From Caballeronia peredens (GTDB lineage: Bacteria > Pseudomonadota > Gammaproteobacteria > Burkholderiales > Burkholderiaceae): a stretch of 64,000 nucleotides of DNA. The position numbers were made by a program, and so were the translations under genes. Location of the stretch: assembly GCA_001544595.2 (NCBI GenBank), contig FCOH02000012.1:124001-188000 (forward strand), given 5' to 3'. Position 1 is the first letter of the stretch, and every line of letters begins with the position of its first letter. This document shows, piece after piece, positions 1 through 10,650 of this stretch. The notes beneath the pieces were generated by a model, which had not been told where the DNA came from, searched no databases, and was given only the letters and a program-made list of their open reading frames with translations.

Positions 1-792
1 GCGGGCAAGGTCGTGCTCATCACCGGCGGCAGCAAGGGAATCGGCTTTGCCTGCGCGAAAGCGTTCGCGGAAGAAGGCGCGAAAGTCGCGATCGTCTCGC
101 GCGACGCCGCGAACCTCGCTCGCGCCCGCGAGCAGCTGGCGAGCGCCGGCCATCACATCCATCTCGCGCGCGCCGACCTGCACGAAGCGCACAGCGCCGA
201 AGATGTCGTCGAGGAAGCGAGCGCCGCGCTCGGTCCCATCGACATTCTGATCAACAGCGCCGGCGCCGCGCGCCGCTACGATCCCGATACGCTCGACGCC
301 GCCGCCTACAAGGCAGCAATGGACGCCAAATACTTTTCCTACGTCTATCCGCAACAAGTGGTGCTCAGGCGCATGGCCGAGCGGCTGCGGCGCGATCCCA
401 AGGTGGAACCGGGCGCAATCGTCAATATCGTCGGCATGGGCGGCAAAATCGCGACGGATATCCACATCGCGGGCGGCGCGGCCAACGCCGCGCTGATGCT
501 CAACACGGTCGGTCTCGCACACTACTACGCGAAGCTCGGCATCCGCATCAACGCGATCAATCCGGGCGCGACGCTTACCGAGCGCGTCGAGGAAGCGCTC
601 GACCTGGAGGCGAAGCGGCAAGGCGTGACGCGCGACGCGGTGCTCGCCGACAGTCAGGCGAAGGTGCCGCTCGGCCGTTACGCGAAACCGGAGGAAATCG
701 CCGACGTCGCCCTCTTCCTGGCGAGCCGCCGCGCGAGTTACGTATCGGGCGCGATCATTCCGATGGACGGAGTGTCGTCGCCGATCATCTGA
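1..792 (+). CDS. SDR-fold protein, 5' end cut by window, catalytic residues missing
   Basis: The frame is open from base 1, so the true start lies upstream. The Rossmann nucleotide-binding motif TGGSKGIG sits at the very N-terminus and NSAGAA follows near residue 85, both typical of classical short-chain dehydrogenases. The C-terminal part (INPGAT, then VSGAIIPMDG) is also normal for the family. The active site is odd: where classical members read NISS then YxxxK, this protein reads NIVG and later GGAAN, so Ser, Tyr and Lys are all replaced (Gly at 472-474, Asn at 484-486). It may still bind NAD(P)H or act as an atypical reductase. The substrate cannot be predicted. Confidence 0.9.
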   Translation, partial: AGKVVLITGGSKGIGFACAKAFAEEGAKVAIVSRDAANLARAREQLASAGHHIHLARADLHEAHSAEDVVEEASAALGPIDILINSAGAARRYDPDTLDAAAYKAAMDAKYFSYVYPQQVVLRRMAERLRRDPKVEPGAIVNIVGMGGKIATDIHIAGGAANAALMLNTVGLAHYYAKLGIRINAINPGATLTERVEEALDLEAKRQGVTRDAVLADSQAKVPLGRYAKPEEIADVALFLASRRASYVSGAIIPMDGVSSPII

Positions 793-861
793 TGCGCTTC
801 GGCCCGAATCGCTTCGGGCCGAAGGCTGACAACGCTGCTTGCAGGAAGCGCTGCGAAAGCG

Positions 862-1872
862 CTACAGGAAACGGTGACCGATCCACCAGCCGGCCGCCGC
901 GAGCGCGGCCGACGCAGGAATCGTCAGAATCCACGCCCACACGATATTGCCCGCGACGCCCCAGCGCACCGCGCTGAACTTCTGCGTCGCGCCGACGCCG
1001 ACGATGGCGCCTGTGATCGTGTGCGTCGTCGACACGGGAATGCCGAGAAACGACGCCACGAAGAGCGTGATCGCCCCGCCCGTCTCGGCGCAAAAACCGC
1101 CGACCGGCTTGAGCTTCGTGATTTTCTGGCCCATCGTGCGCACGATGCGCCAGCCGCCGAACAGCGTGCCGAGACCCATCGACAGATAGCAAAGCCCGAT
1201 GACCCAGACGGGCGGCGCGTCGGCGCTCGCGGAGGCGTAGCCGGTGGCGATCAGCAGCATCCAGATGATGCCGATGGTCTTTTGCGCGTCGTTGCCGCCG
1301 TGGCCGAGCGAATACAGGCCCGCCGAGACGAGTTGCATGCGGCGAAAGCGCCGGTCGACCTTCGAGGGCGGCGTGCGGAAATACAGCCACGACACGAGCA
1401 GCATGAAGAACGAGCCGAGCACGAAGCCGAGCAGCGGCGAAATGAAGATGAACGCAACCGTCTTGAGCAGGCCGTCCCAGTTGAGCGATCCCCAGCCCGA
1501 CTTGGCGAGCGCGGCGCCGACGAGCCCGCCGATCAGCGCATGCGACGAGCTCGACGGAATGCCGTAGTGCCACGTGACAATATTCCAGCCGATGGCGCCG
1601 ACGAGCGCGCCGAAGATCACGTAGTGATCGACGATTTCGGGGTCGATCGTGCCCTTGCCGACGGTGGCGGCGACCTTCAGGTGAAAGATGAAATACGCGA
1701 TGACGTTGAACGCCGCGGCAAACGCGACGGCTTGCTGCGGCTTGAGCACGCCGGTCGAGACGACCGTCGCGATGGAGTTGGCGGCGTCGTGGAAGCCGTT
1801 CATGAAGTCGAACGCGAGTGCGACTATGACGAGCAAGGCGACAGCCCAGATGGCGAGTTGAATCGAATGCAT
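862..1872 (-). CDS. pit: Low-affinity inorganic phosphate transporter, PiT family
   Basis: A 336-residue inner-membrane protein that imports phosphate with a cation. The PiT signature appears twice in related form: an N-terminal MNGFHDAANS and a central GGNDAQKT. Many hydrophobic segments follow (VALLVIVALAF, FVLGSFFMLLVSWLYF and others). The start at MHSIQ was chosen over an upstream in-frame ATG because the first transmembrane helix begins right after it and the extra residues (MRCFGAPR...) look like untranslated leader. It is downstream of, and 115 bp from, the DUF47 gene on the same strand; this pair is a common phosphate-uptake unit. Confidence 0.95.
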   Translation of the reverse strand: MHSIQLAIWAVALLVIVALAFDFMNGFHDAANSIATVVSTGVLKPQQAVAFAAAFNVIAYFIFHLKVAATVGKGTIDPEIVDHYVIFGALVGAIGWNIVTWHYGIPSSSSHALIGGLVGAALAKSGWGSLNWDGLLKTVAFIFISPLLGFVLGSFFMLLVSWLYFRTPPSKVDRRFRRMQLVSAGLYSLGHGGNDAQKTIGIIWMLLIATGYASASADAPPVWVIGLCYLSMGLGTLFGGWRIVRTMGQKITKLKPVGGFCAETGGAITLFVASFLGIPVSTTHTITGAIVGVGATQKFSAVRWGVAGNIVWAWILTIPASAALAAAGWWIGHRFL

Positions 1873-1987
1873 CAGTTGGTGTTGTTTTGACCGGTCTGGA
1901 AATGCGATGCCGGTTTGTCGTCCCGGTGGTCCAGCGGCTGCCCGCGGCGCGCCGAAACATCGCACGCTGCGGGTTTGGGAGGTTCGA

Positions 1988-2614
1988 TCAGGCGTTTTCC
2001 AGCACGATGCCTTCGATGATGTTCGCGACGTCCTCGCACTTGTCGGTGACGGTCTCGAGGAGCTCGTAAATCGCCTTCAGCTTGATGAGCGTCTTGACGT
2101 CGTCTTCCTCGCGGAAGAGCTTCGACATCGCCGAGCGCAGCACGCGGTCGGCATCCGATTCCAGACGGTCGATTTCCTCGCAGATCTTCAGGATTTCGCT
2201 CGCTTGCTTCATGTCCGCCAGCAAGCCGACCGCCTGCTGGACGCGCAGGCAGGTGGCCGTGCAGATGTGCGCGAGCTGGCTCGCTTCCGATGTCACCGCG
2301 CGCACGTCATACAGCGAAATGGCCGTCGCGACGTCCTCCATCAGGTCGAGGATGTCGTCCATCGTCGTGATCAGCTTGTGGATCTCGTCGCGATCGAGCG
2401 GCGTGATGAACGTCTTGTGCAGCAGGTCGATGGTTTCGTGCGTGAGCTTGTCGGCGCGCTTTTCGTTCGTCTGCACGTTCTGCTTGTGTACCTCGGCGTC
2501 CTCGAGGTTGTCGATCAGCAGTTCAAGCTCGCGACTTGCGTCGACCATGCACTTTGCGTGCGCATTGAAGATCTCGAAGAATTTGCCCTCAGTGGGCATG
2601 AAACGACCGAACAT
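1988..2614 (-). CDS. DUF47 (PhoU-like) phosphate transport accessory protein
   Basis: A 208-residue, mostly helical cytoplasmic protein of the DUF47 family, related in fold to PhoU. Proteins of this family are usually encoded beside Pit transporters and are thought to modulate them. The start MFGRFMPTEGKFF is characteristic of the family, so the in-frame ATG 26 codons upstream is rejected. Asp/Glu-rich helices (ELELLIDNLEDAEVH, MDDILDLMEDVA) fit the metal-binding helical bundle of PhoU-like proteins. It is transcribed just ahead of the pit gene. A TACAAT hexamer lies about 50 bp upstream (2664-2669, minus strand), but no good -35 element was seen. Confidence 0.92.
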   Translation of the reverse strand: MFGRFMPTEGKFFEIFNAHAKCMVDASRELELLIDNLEDAEVHKQNVQTNEKRADKLTHETIDLLHKTFITPLDRDEIHKLITTMDDILDLMEDVATAISLYDVRAVTSEASQLAHICTATCLRVQQAVGLLADMKQASEILKICEEIDRLESDADRVLRSAMSKLFREEDDVKTLIKLKAIYELLETVTDKCEDVANIIEGIVLENA

Positions 2615-2746
2615 GAAAATCCCGATAGATGGGTCAATGGTGAGACAGACATCAAACTGACATATTGTACCTGCGCCCACCCCCCGACGCACCGCGCGTG
2701 GGTGCGGCGATCGTGGCGTGTGGTGACCGTGTGACAGCAGCCGGCG

Positions 2747-4135
2747 CTATTCGCTGCCGTAGAAACTTTGCGCGCCCGCGAAGTTGTCAAACTTCGTGTA
2801 TTGGCCGTGAAAAGTCAGGCGTACGGGCCCGATCGGACCATTACGCTGCTTGCCGATGATGATTTCCGCCGTGCCCTTGTCTGGGCTGTCGGGGTTGTAG
2901 ACTTCGTCGCGATAGATGAACAGGATGACGTCCGCGTCCTGTTCGATAGCGCCCGATTCGCGCAGGTCCGACATGATCGGGCGCTTGTTCGGCCGCTGTT
3001 CCAGGCCGCGATTCAGCTGCGACAGCGCGATCACCGGGACGTCGAGTTCCTTTGCGAGGCTCTTGAGCGAACGCGAAATTTCGGAGATTTCAGTTGCGCG
3101 GTTTTCGCCGGAACTGGAGCCGCTCATGAGCTGCAGGTAATCGACGATGATCAGGCCGAGCTTGCCGCACTGGCGCGCGAGACGCCGCGCGCGCGAGCGC
3201 AGTTCCATCGGGTTCAGGCCGCCGGTTTCGTCGATGAAAAGCTGCGCCTCGCTCATTTTCTGCACCGCGTGCGTGAGCTTCGGCCAGTCCTCGTCGGTCA
3301 GCCGCCCCGTGCGCATGCGATGCTGGTCGAGCCGGCCGACGGAGCCGAGCATACGCATCGTCAGTTGCGTGCCGGGCATTTCCATCGAGAACACGGCGAC
3401 GGGCAAGCCGTACTCCACCGCCACGTATTCGCCGATGTTCATCGAAAAAGCCGTTTTGCCCATCGACGGACGGCCCGCCACGATAATCAGTTCGCCGCCG
3501 TGCATGCCCGATGTCATGCGATCGAGATCGACGAAACCGGTCGGCGTGCCGGTCACGTCGCTCGGATTGGCGGTGTGATACAGCGTGTCGATGCGCTCCA
3601 CCACCTGCGTCAGAAGCGGGCCGATTTCCAGAAAGCCCTGTGTGCCGCGCGCGCCGTCTTCCGCGATCGAAAACACGCGCGATTCCGCTTCATCCAGAAT
3701 CTGCCGCACTTCCTTGCCTTGCGGATTGAAGGCGTCGGCGGAAATTTCGTCCGCGACCGAAACCAGACGCCGCAACACCGCGCGATCGCGCACGATCTCG
3801 GCGTAGCGGCGGATGTTCGCCGCGCTCGGCGTGTTCTGCGCGAGCGCGTTCAGATACGCGAGACCGCCCACTTCCTCGGCCTTGCCGGCCATCGTGAGCG
3901 CTTCGTAGACGGTGATCACGTCCGCCGGGCGCGTCGCCGCGATCAGCTTGCCGACGTGTTCGTAGATGATGCGATGATCGTAGCGATAAAAGTCGCCTTG
4001 CGACATCACGTCGGCGATGCGGTCCCATGCGGCGTTGTCCAGCAGCAGGCCGCCGATCACCGATTGCTCGGCTTCGATCGAATGCGGTGGAACCTTCAGC
4101 GCGTCGAGTTGCGGGTCTTTGGACGGTGCGTTCAT
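2747..4135 (-). CDS. dnaB: Replicative DNA helicase DnaB
   Basis: A 462-residue hexameric 5'-3' helicase that unwinds DNA at the replication fork and contacts primase. The N-terminal primase-interaction domain begins with PPHSIEAEQSVIGGLLLD. The RecA-like domain follows with Walker A GRPSMGKTAF, Walker B IIVDYLQLMSG and the DnaB-typical LSQLNRGLEQR and SDLRESGAIEQDADV. The length is normal and no intein interrupts it. It lies downstream of the ribosomal-primosomal operon on the same strand, but a strong terminator separates them, so it probably has its own promoter between 4136 and 4173. Confidence 0.98.
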   Translation of the reverse strand: MNAPSKDPQLDALKVPPHSIEAEQSVIGGLLLDNAAWDRIADVMSQGDFYRYDHRIIYEHVGKLIAATRPADVITVYEALTMAGKAEEVGGLAYLNALAQNTPSAANIRRYAEIVRDRAVLRRLVSVADEISADAFNPQGKEVRQILDEAESRVFSIAEDGARGTQGFLEIGPLLTQVVERIDTLYHTANPSDVTGTPTGFVDLDRMTSGMHGGELIIVAGRPSMGKTAFSMNIGEYVAVEYGLPVAVFSMEMPGTQLTMRMLGSVGRLDQHRMRTGRLTDEDWPKLTHAVQKMSEAQLFIDETGGLNPMELRSRARRLARQCGKLGLIIVDYLQLMSGSSSGENRATEISEISRSLKSLAKELDVPVIALSQLNRGLEQRPNKRPIMSDLRESGAIEQDADVILFIYRDEVYNPDSPDKGTAEIIIGKQRNGPIGPVRLTFHGQYTKFDNFAGAQSFYGSE

Positions 4136-4173
4136 GGGGTGGAATTATCGATGAATGGCGGGGCGCGGACAAT

Positions 4174-4217
4174 AAAAAAGGCAGGAACCTCGGGGTTTTG
4201 CCCCTCTGGTTCCTGCC
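4174..4217 (-). terminator. Intrinsic terminator of the rpsF operon
   Basis: A 10-bp stem, GGCAGGAACC at 4180-4189 with GGTTCCTGCC at 4208-4217, plus an inner CGGGG/CCCC pairing. On the minus strand it is followed by a run of six T, so it should end transcription coming from rplI. Confidence 0.85.
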
Positions 4218-4257
4218 CTTCTTTCCTGCATGCGAGGCACGGGGCCTCGCCTGAAAC

Positions 4258-4713
4258 TTACGCGTGCTCGCCGAGCACCGACACCGTGACGTCGACCAGC
4301 ACGTCCGTGTGCAGCGCCACTTGAACCGGATGATCGCCGACGATCTTGAGCGGGCCTTGCGGCAGACGCACTTGCGCCTTTTCCACTTCAGCGAAGCCTT
4401 GCTTCTTCAGTGCTTCCGCGATGTCCGCGTTCGTGACCGAACCGAACAGACGGCCGTCGACGCCGGCCTTCTGCGAAATCTGCACCGTGAAGCCGTTCAG
4501 CTTTTCGCCTTGAGCCTGCGCGGCGCTCAGCTTCTCAGCGGCGACCTTTTCGAGTTCGGCGCGGCGAACTTCGAATTCCGCGATTGCGTCCTTCGTTGCG
4601 CGGCGTGCCTTCTTGCCGGGGATCAGGAAGTTACGTGCGTAGCCGTCCTTGACCTTGACGATGTCGCCCAGGTTGCCCAGGTTGACGACTTTTTCCAAAA
4701 GAATGATTTGCAT
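4258..4713 (-). CDS. rplI: 50S ribosomal protein L9
   Basis: A 151-residue ribosomal protein of the large subunit. The N-terminal rRNA-binding domain is the conserved [16 protein letters not shown] with [15 protein letters not shown] long charged connecting helix and the C-terminal domain ([23 protein letters not shown]) complete it. It is the last gene of the S6-PriB-S18-L9 operon, 28 bp after rpsR and just before the intrinsic terminator. Confidence 0.98.
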   Translation of the reverse strand: MQIILLEKVVNLGNLGDIVKVKDGYARNFLIPGKKARRATKDAIAEFEVRRAELEKVAAEKLSAAQAQGEKLNGFTVQISQKAGVDGRLFGSVTNADIAEALKKQGFAEVEKAQVRLPQGPLKIVGDHPVQVALHTDVLVDVTVSVLGEHA

Positions 4714-4741
4714 TTTTGGCTTGTCCTTATGCGTCGTCTGA

Positions 4742-5017
4742 TTAGGCCTTGTGCAGGTCGGTGTACGGCAGGAGCGCGAGGAAACGCGCGCGCTTGATTG
4801 CCGTGTCGAGCTGGCGCTGATAGTGCGCCTTCGTGCCAGTCAGACGAGCCGGCGTGATCTTGCCGTTTTCGCCGATGAAGTCCTTCAGCGTTTCCGTGTC
4901 CTTGTAGTCGATGTACTCGACACCGGCTGCCGTGAAACGGCAGAACTTCTTGCGCTTGAAGAGCGGGTTTTGTTGCTGACGACGCTTGTCGAATTTCTTA
5001 CCAGTCGGGCGGGGCAT
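4742..5017 (-). CDS. rpsR: 30S ribosomal protein S18
   Basis: A 91-residue small-subunit protein that pairs with S6 on the ribosome platform. The family core is clear: [20 protein letters not shown] then [19 protein letters not shown]. The N-terminal tail is very basic. The ATG is preceded by AAAGGAC and lies 2 bp after the priB stop, so the two are likely translationally coupled. Confidence 0.98.
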   Translation of the reverse strand: MPRPTGKKFDKRRQQQNPLFKRKKFCRFTAAGVEYIDYKDTETLKDFIGENGKITPARLTGTKAHYQRQLDTAIKRARFLALLPYTDLHKA

Positions 5018-5019
5018 GA

Positions 5020-5319
5020 TTAGTCCTTTCCAATGTCCTGCAATTCTGTGATGTGAAACACCAGGGTTCGCGCATTACGGCTTTTCTTTGCCAGAAAGCC
5101 GGTGAAGCGTGTTTCGACGCCCATCGGACAGCTTTCCAGCTTGCCGCTCGCTTCTCCGGCCGCCACGGCCTGCAGTGTCAGTTCGATCTTTCGGGCGATG
5201 CCCGCTTCGACGACTTCTGCCGCGTGTTGCAATGTGCAGCTTGCGATCGGGATGCCGGCGGGTGTGTACCGCACCGGTTCGCGTTCCACGACGCTTGCTG
5301 TCAATTGCAGCCGGTTCAC
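5020..5319 (-). CDS. priB: Primosomal replication protein N (PriB)
   Basis: A 99-residue OB-fold single-stranded-DNA-binding protein that helps PriA restart stalled replication forks. Visible features match the family: the N-terminal [19 protein letters not shown], the central [15 protein letters not shown], and the C-terminal [16 protein letters not shown]. The start codon is GTG, with no strong Shine-Dalgarno sequence in front of it, which suggests coupling to rpsF translation 45 bp upstream. Its place between rpsF and rpsR is the usual beta- and gamma-proteobacterial arrangement. Confidence 0.95.
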   Translation of the reverse strand: MNRLQLTASVVEREPVRYTPAGIPIASCTLQHAAEVVEAGIARKIELTLQAVAAGEASGKLESCPMGVETRFTGFLAKKSRNARTLVFHITELQDIGKD

Positions 5320-5364
5320 GAGTAAGTGTTCGTTCCCTGATGGCTTGACAGTTCTGAACTGTCC

Positions 5365-5736
5365 TTAAGCCTGCGCTTCGGACGGCTGCGAGGCCGCCTT
5401 CTTGGCTTCTTCGCGCTGCACTTCCTTCATCATCGGCGACGGGCCGGTTTCGGCCTTCTTCATCTTGACGATGAGGTGACGCAGAACGGCGTCGTTGAAC
5501 TTGAACGCGTGTTCGAGCTCTTCGAGCGTCGCCTGATCGCATTCGATGTTCATGCAGACGTAGTGAGCCTTCGCGAGTTTCTCGATCATGTAGGCCAGTT
5601 GGCGACGGCCCCAGTCCTCGATGCGGTGGATCTGGCCACCGTGCGACGTGATCGTGCCCTTGTAGCGCTCGATCATTGCGGGCACTTGCTCGCTTTGATC
5701 GGGGTGTACGATAAAGACGATTTCGTAATGACGCAT
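5365..5736 (-). CDS. rpsF: 30S ribosomal protein S6
   Basis: A 123-residue small-subunit protein, first gene of the rpsF-priB-rpsR-rplI operon. The start [17 protein letters not shown] is the conserved N-terminus, so an in-frame ATG 20 codons upstream is rejected. The motif [14 protein letters not shown] and the acidic/basic C-terminal tail after [11 protein letters not shown] are family-typical. Transcription is expected from the promoter at 5811-5839. Confidence 0.97.
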   Translation of the reverse strand: MRHYEIVFIVHPDQSEQVPAMIERYKGTITSHGGQIHRIEDWGRRQLAYMIEKLAKAHYVCMNIECDQATLEELEHAFKFNDAVLRHLIVKMKKAETGPSPMMKEVQREEAKKAASQPSEAQA

Positions 5737-5810
5737 ATTCACTCCTTGTGCTGACTTATGGATAGAAGCCACCCGGGCGTCGGACCGGTGCGGCAAGTGA
5801 GAAGCCCGAA

Positions 5811-5839
5811 ACTATAACGCGTTCTGCTCCCACGGGCAA
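5811..5839 (-). promoter_or_regulatory. Sigma70 promoter of the rpsF-priB-rpsR-rplI operon
   Basis: On the minus strand: -35 TTGCCC (5834-5839), a 17-bp spacer, and -10 TATAGT (5811-5816), matching the consensus at 4 and 5 of 6 positions. It leaves a leader of roughly 70 nt before rpsF. The call rests on hexamers and spacing only. Confidence 0.7.
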
Positions 5840-5917
5840 GACAAATCAGCGGTTTCGGATCGACTTTGGCTGTGAATTCAATCATTTAGCAGCCGCCTGG
5901 CTGTCCTTCGACGACCA

Positions 5918-6880
5918 TCAGCGACCGTGTGCGGCAGATGCGTGCTCCGGCAGCGGCTCGCCGGGCGGCGCCAGCAGGCGGCTCCAGTAACCGGGCTGCG
6001 CATAAATTTCCTTAAGATAATCAATGAAATAGCGCACACGCGCCGGTACGTAGCGCTGTTGCGGATAGACCGCGAGGATGTCGTAGTCGGGCAGTTCGAA
6101 CTCGTCGAGCACGGTTTCCAGTTCGCCCGATTCCAGTTGCCGCTGGATTTCCCACGTGGAGCGCCAGCCGAGCCCCAGTCCCTCCGACGCCCAGCGGTGC
6201 AGCAACTCACCGTCGTTGCAATCGAGATTGCCGGTCACGCGCACCGTCACGACCTTGCCGTTGCGCCGGAAGTACCACCCGCGATTCTGGCCGCCCTGCA
6301 GATTGAACGCGAGACAGTTGTGATTCGGCAGGTCTTCGAGCGCTTTCGGCCGGCCGTGCTTTCGGAAATAGGCGGGCGTCCCGCACACGACGCGTCGGTT
6401 GCCCGCCAGTTTCACCGCGACGAAATTCGGATCGACCGCGCCGCCGATGCGAATCGACAGATCGTAACCCTCGCGCACCAGATCGACGACGCGATCGGTC
6501 AGATTGAACGACATCTGCAATTCGGGCTTGTCGGCGACGAACGCCGGCGCGTGCGGCGCAACATGCATGCGCCCGAACGCCGCCGGCGCCGACACGATCA
6601 GATGCCCGCCCACCGCGCGCCGTCCCGCCGCGAGCTCGTTTTCCGCCTGATCCCATTCCGAAAGCAGGTTCTTGCAGCGGTCGAGAAACGCCGCGCCCTC
6701 TTCGCTCACGACGAGCCGCCGCGTCGAGCGATACATCAGTTTCACGCCGAGACGCTTTTCGAGCGCGTCGATGCGCCGTCCGAGAATCACCGGCGACACG
6801 CCCTCTTCCAGCGCCGCCGCCGCGAGGCTGCCCGCCTCGGCCACGCGCACGAAGGTTTCGATCTGCTTGAAACGGTCCAT
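5918..6880 (-). CDS. LysR-family transcriptional regulator, divergent from gcl
   Basis: A 320-residue regulator with an N-terminal winged helix-turn-helix (MDRFKQIETFVRVAEAGSLA, then LGRRIDALEKRLGVKLMYRSTR) and a C-terminal effector-binding domain. It has the DSG-free pattern of the large LysR subgroup whose members act on divergent operons. It is divergent from gcl across 187 bp, so it is the natural candidate for control of the glyoxylate operon, although the effector cannot be read from the sequence. The C-terminal tail is short and charged. Confidence 0.92.
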   Translation of the reverse strand: MDRFKQIETFVRVAEAGSLAAAALEEGVSPVILGRRIDALEKRLGVKLMYRSTRRLVVSEEGAAFLDRCKNLLSEWDQAENELAAGRRAVGGHLIVSAPAAFGRMHVAPHAPAFVADKPELQMSFNLTDRVVDLVREGYDLSIRIGGAVDPNFVAVKLAGNRRVVCGTPAYFRKHGRPKALEDLPNHNCLAFNLQGGQNRGWYFRRNGKVVTVRVTGNLDCNDGELLHRWASEGLGLGWRSTWEIQRQLESGELETVLDEFELPDYDILAVYPQQRYVPARVRYFIDYLKEIYAQPGYWSRLLAPPGEPLPEHASAAHGR

Positions 6881-7067
6881 CTCGCGTCTCCTGTCCGATA
6901 CAGCGCTGCCGCTCAGCCCCGCGACACCGTCATTCGATACTTTTTGTTTGGGAAAAAGCGACTCCGGATGATCTTATCAAACCTTTTCCACGCTCTTAAA
7001 GTGCAATGGAACCCTGCTTCGATGCAGACAGCGAATTTCGGATAGAGACCCCAGGAAGGAGACAATC

Positions 7068-8843
<1,776 letters not shown>

Positions 8844-8913
8844 GCATCGCCGCCGCGCGTTCATGCACGGAACGCGCGGCGAACATTCACTGACCGACCA
8901 TCAGGAAAGAACA

Positions 8914-9714
8914 ATGCCGAAATTTGCCGCGAATTTGACCATGCTGTTCAACGAAGTCCCGTTCCTCGACCGCTTCGCGGCGGCGGCGAACGCGGGTTTC
9001 AAGGCGGTCGAGTTCCTGTTCCCTTACGCGTTCTCGATCAGCGATATCCAGAAGCGCCTGAAGGACAACGACCTGCGGATCGTGTTGCACAACCTGCCTG
9101 CGGGCAACTGGGAAGCAGGCGAGCGCGGCATCGCGTGCCTGCCGGACCGCGTCGCGGAATTCCGTGAAGGCGTGCCGCGCGCGATCGAATATGCGAAGGC
9201 GCTGAACGTGCCGCAACTGAACTGCCTCGTCGGGATTCCGACGGCGGGCGTCTCGGCGGAACAGGCGCGCACGACGATCATCGAGAATCTGCGCTTCGCC
9301 GCCGAAGCGCTCAAGAAGGAAGGCATCAGGCTGCTGGTCGAGCCGTGCAATTCATACGACATTCCGGGCTTCGCGCTGAACCGCTCGAAGGAAGGACTCG
9401 ATGTGATCCGCGCGGTCGGCTCGGACAACCTGTTCCTGCAATACGACATCTATCACATGCAGCGCATGGAAGGCGAACTCGCCGCGACCATCCGGAAGAA
9501 TCTGCCGCAGATCGCGCACATCCAGCTCGCCGACAACCCCGGCCGCAACGAGCCGGGCACGGGCGAGATCAACTACGCGTTCCTGTTCCGGCTGCTCGAC
9601 GAGATCGGCTATCAAGGCTGGATCGGCTGCGAGTACAAGCCGCTCAACGGCACCGAAGCGGGTCTCGGCTGGCTGCAAAGCATCGGCGGCGTGAAAGCAA
9701 CCGCCGCTGCTTAA
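8914..9714 (+). CDS. hyi: Hydroxypyruvate isomerase
   Basis: A 266-residue TIM-barrel enzyme that interconverts hydroxypyruvate and tartronate semialdehyde. The N-terminus PKFAANLTMLFNEVPFLDRF and the metal-site stretches LLVEPCNSYDIPGF, YDIYHMQRMEGE and IGCEYKPLNGTEAGL are characteristic of Hyi. The start at 8914 follows an AGGAAAG; a longer in-frame start at 8863 would add a leader with no homology. It sits 70 bp after gcl and 27 bp before glxR. Confidence 0.95.
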   Translation: MPKFAANLTMLFNEVPFLDRFAAAANAGFKAVEFLFPYAFSISDIQKRLKDNDLRIVLHNLPAGNWEAGERGIACLPDRVAEFREGVPRAIEYAKALNVPQLNCLVGIPTAGVSAEQARTTIIENLRFAAEALKKEGIRLLVEPCNSYDIPGFALNRSKEGLDVIRAVGSDNLFLQYDIYHMQRMEGELAATIRKNLPQIAHIQLADNPGRNEPGTGEINYAFLFRLLDEIGYQGWIGCEYKPLNGTEAGLGWLQSIGGVKATAAA

Positions 9715-9741
9715 ATCTGACACACAGGAGGAGCTCGAAGT

Positions 9742-10650
9742 ATGGCAACGATCGGTTTCATCGGCCTCGGCATCATGGGCGCGCACATGGCGCGCAACCT
9801 CATCAAGGGCGGCCACAAGCTCGTCGTGAACGGCAAGTTCCCCGTACCCGACGACATCCGCGCGCAGACGCAGGTCGTCGCGGATTCGGCGGCGGTTGCG
9901 CAGGCGAGCGAAATCGTCATCACGATGGTGCCGGACACGCCCGATGTCGCCAATGTGCTGTTCGCCGATGACGGCGTCGCGAAGGGTCTCTCGAAGGGCA
10001 AGCTCGTGATCGACATGAGCTCGATCGCCCCGCTCGAGACGCAGGAGTTCGCGAAGAAGATCAACGCGCTCGGCTGCGACTATCTCGATGCACCGGTGTC
10101 GGGCGGCGAAGTCGGCGCGCGTGAAGCCACGCTCACGATCATGGTGGGCGGCCCGGAGAAGTCGTTCGAAATCGCCAAGCCGCTGTTCGAACTGATGGGC
10201 AAGAACATCTCGCTCATCGGCGACAACGGTGCGGGCCAGACCTGCAAGGTCGCGAACCAGATCATCGTCGCGCTGAACATCGAGGCGGTCGCCGAAGCGC
10301 TGCTGTTCGCGGCACGCTCGGGCGCCGATCCGGAACGCGTGCGCCGTGCCCTGATGGGCGGTTTCGCGTCGTCGCGCATTCTCGAAGTGCATGGCGAGCG
10401 CATGACGAAACGCACGTTCAATCCGGGCTTCCGTATCGAACTGCATCAGAAGGACCTGAACCTCGCGCTCGACGGCGCGCGCAAGATGGGCCTCGCCCTG
10501 CCCCACACGGCGAGCGCGCAGCAACTGTTCAGCGTGTGTGCGGCAAACGGCGGCAAAGCCTGGGATCACTCGGCGATGGTCCGCGCACTCGAAATCATGT
10601 CCAACTTCCAGGTGGCGGACGAGCCGCAGCAGGCAGCCAAGGCTGCGTAG
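9742..10650 (+). CDS. glxR: Tartronate semialdehyde reductase (2-hydroxy-3-oxopropionate reductase)
   Basis: A 302-residue beta-hydroxyacid dehydrogenase that reduces tartronate semialdehyde to glycerate with NAD(P)H. It shows the dinucleotide motif GFIGLGIMGAHMARNL, the substrate motif LDAPVSGGEVGAREATLT and the catalytic lysine in GQTCKVANQI. A strong GGAGGAG precedes the ATG. Final gene of the glyoxylate operon. The garR name is possible too, but the gcl-hyi context favours glxR. Confidence 0.95.
   Translation: MATIGFIGLGIMGAHMARNLIKGGHKLVVNGKFPVPDDIRAQTQVVADSAAVAQASEIVITMVPDTPDVANVLFADDGVAKGLSKGKLVIDMSSIAPLETQEFAKKINALGCDYLDAPVSGGEVGAREATLTIMVGGPEKSFEIAKPLFELMGKNISLIGDNGAGQTCKVANQIIVALNIEAVAEALLFAARSGADPERVRRALMGGFASSRILEVHGERMTKRTFNPGFRIELHQKDLNLALDGARKMGLALPHTASAQQLFSVCAANGGKAWDHSAMVRALEIMSNFQVADEPQQAAKAA

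Noticed and set aside
874-1890. A 338-codon plus-strand frame opposite the phosphate transporter gene
   Set aside because: It is Arg/Asp-rich low-complexity sequence with no family features. High GC leaves long open antisense frames, and the minus strand holds a clear Pit protein.
2747-5736. A replication origin near dnaB and priB
   Set aside because: No dnaA, DnaA-box cluster or dnaN is visible. dnaB beside the S6-L9 operon is normal in this lineage and does not mark oriC.
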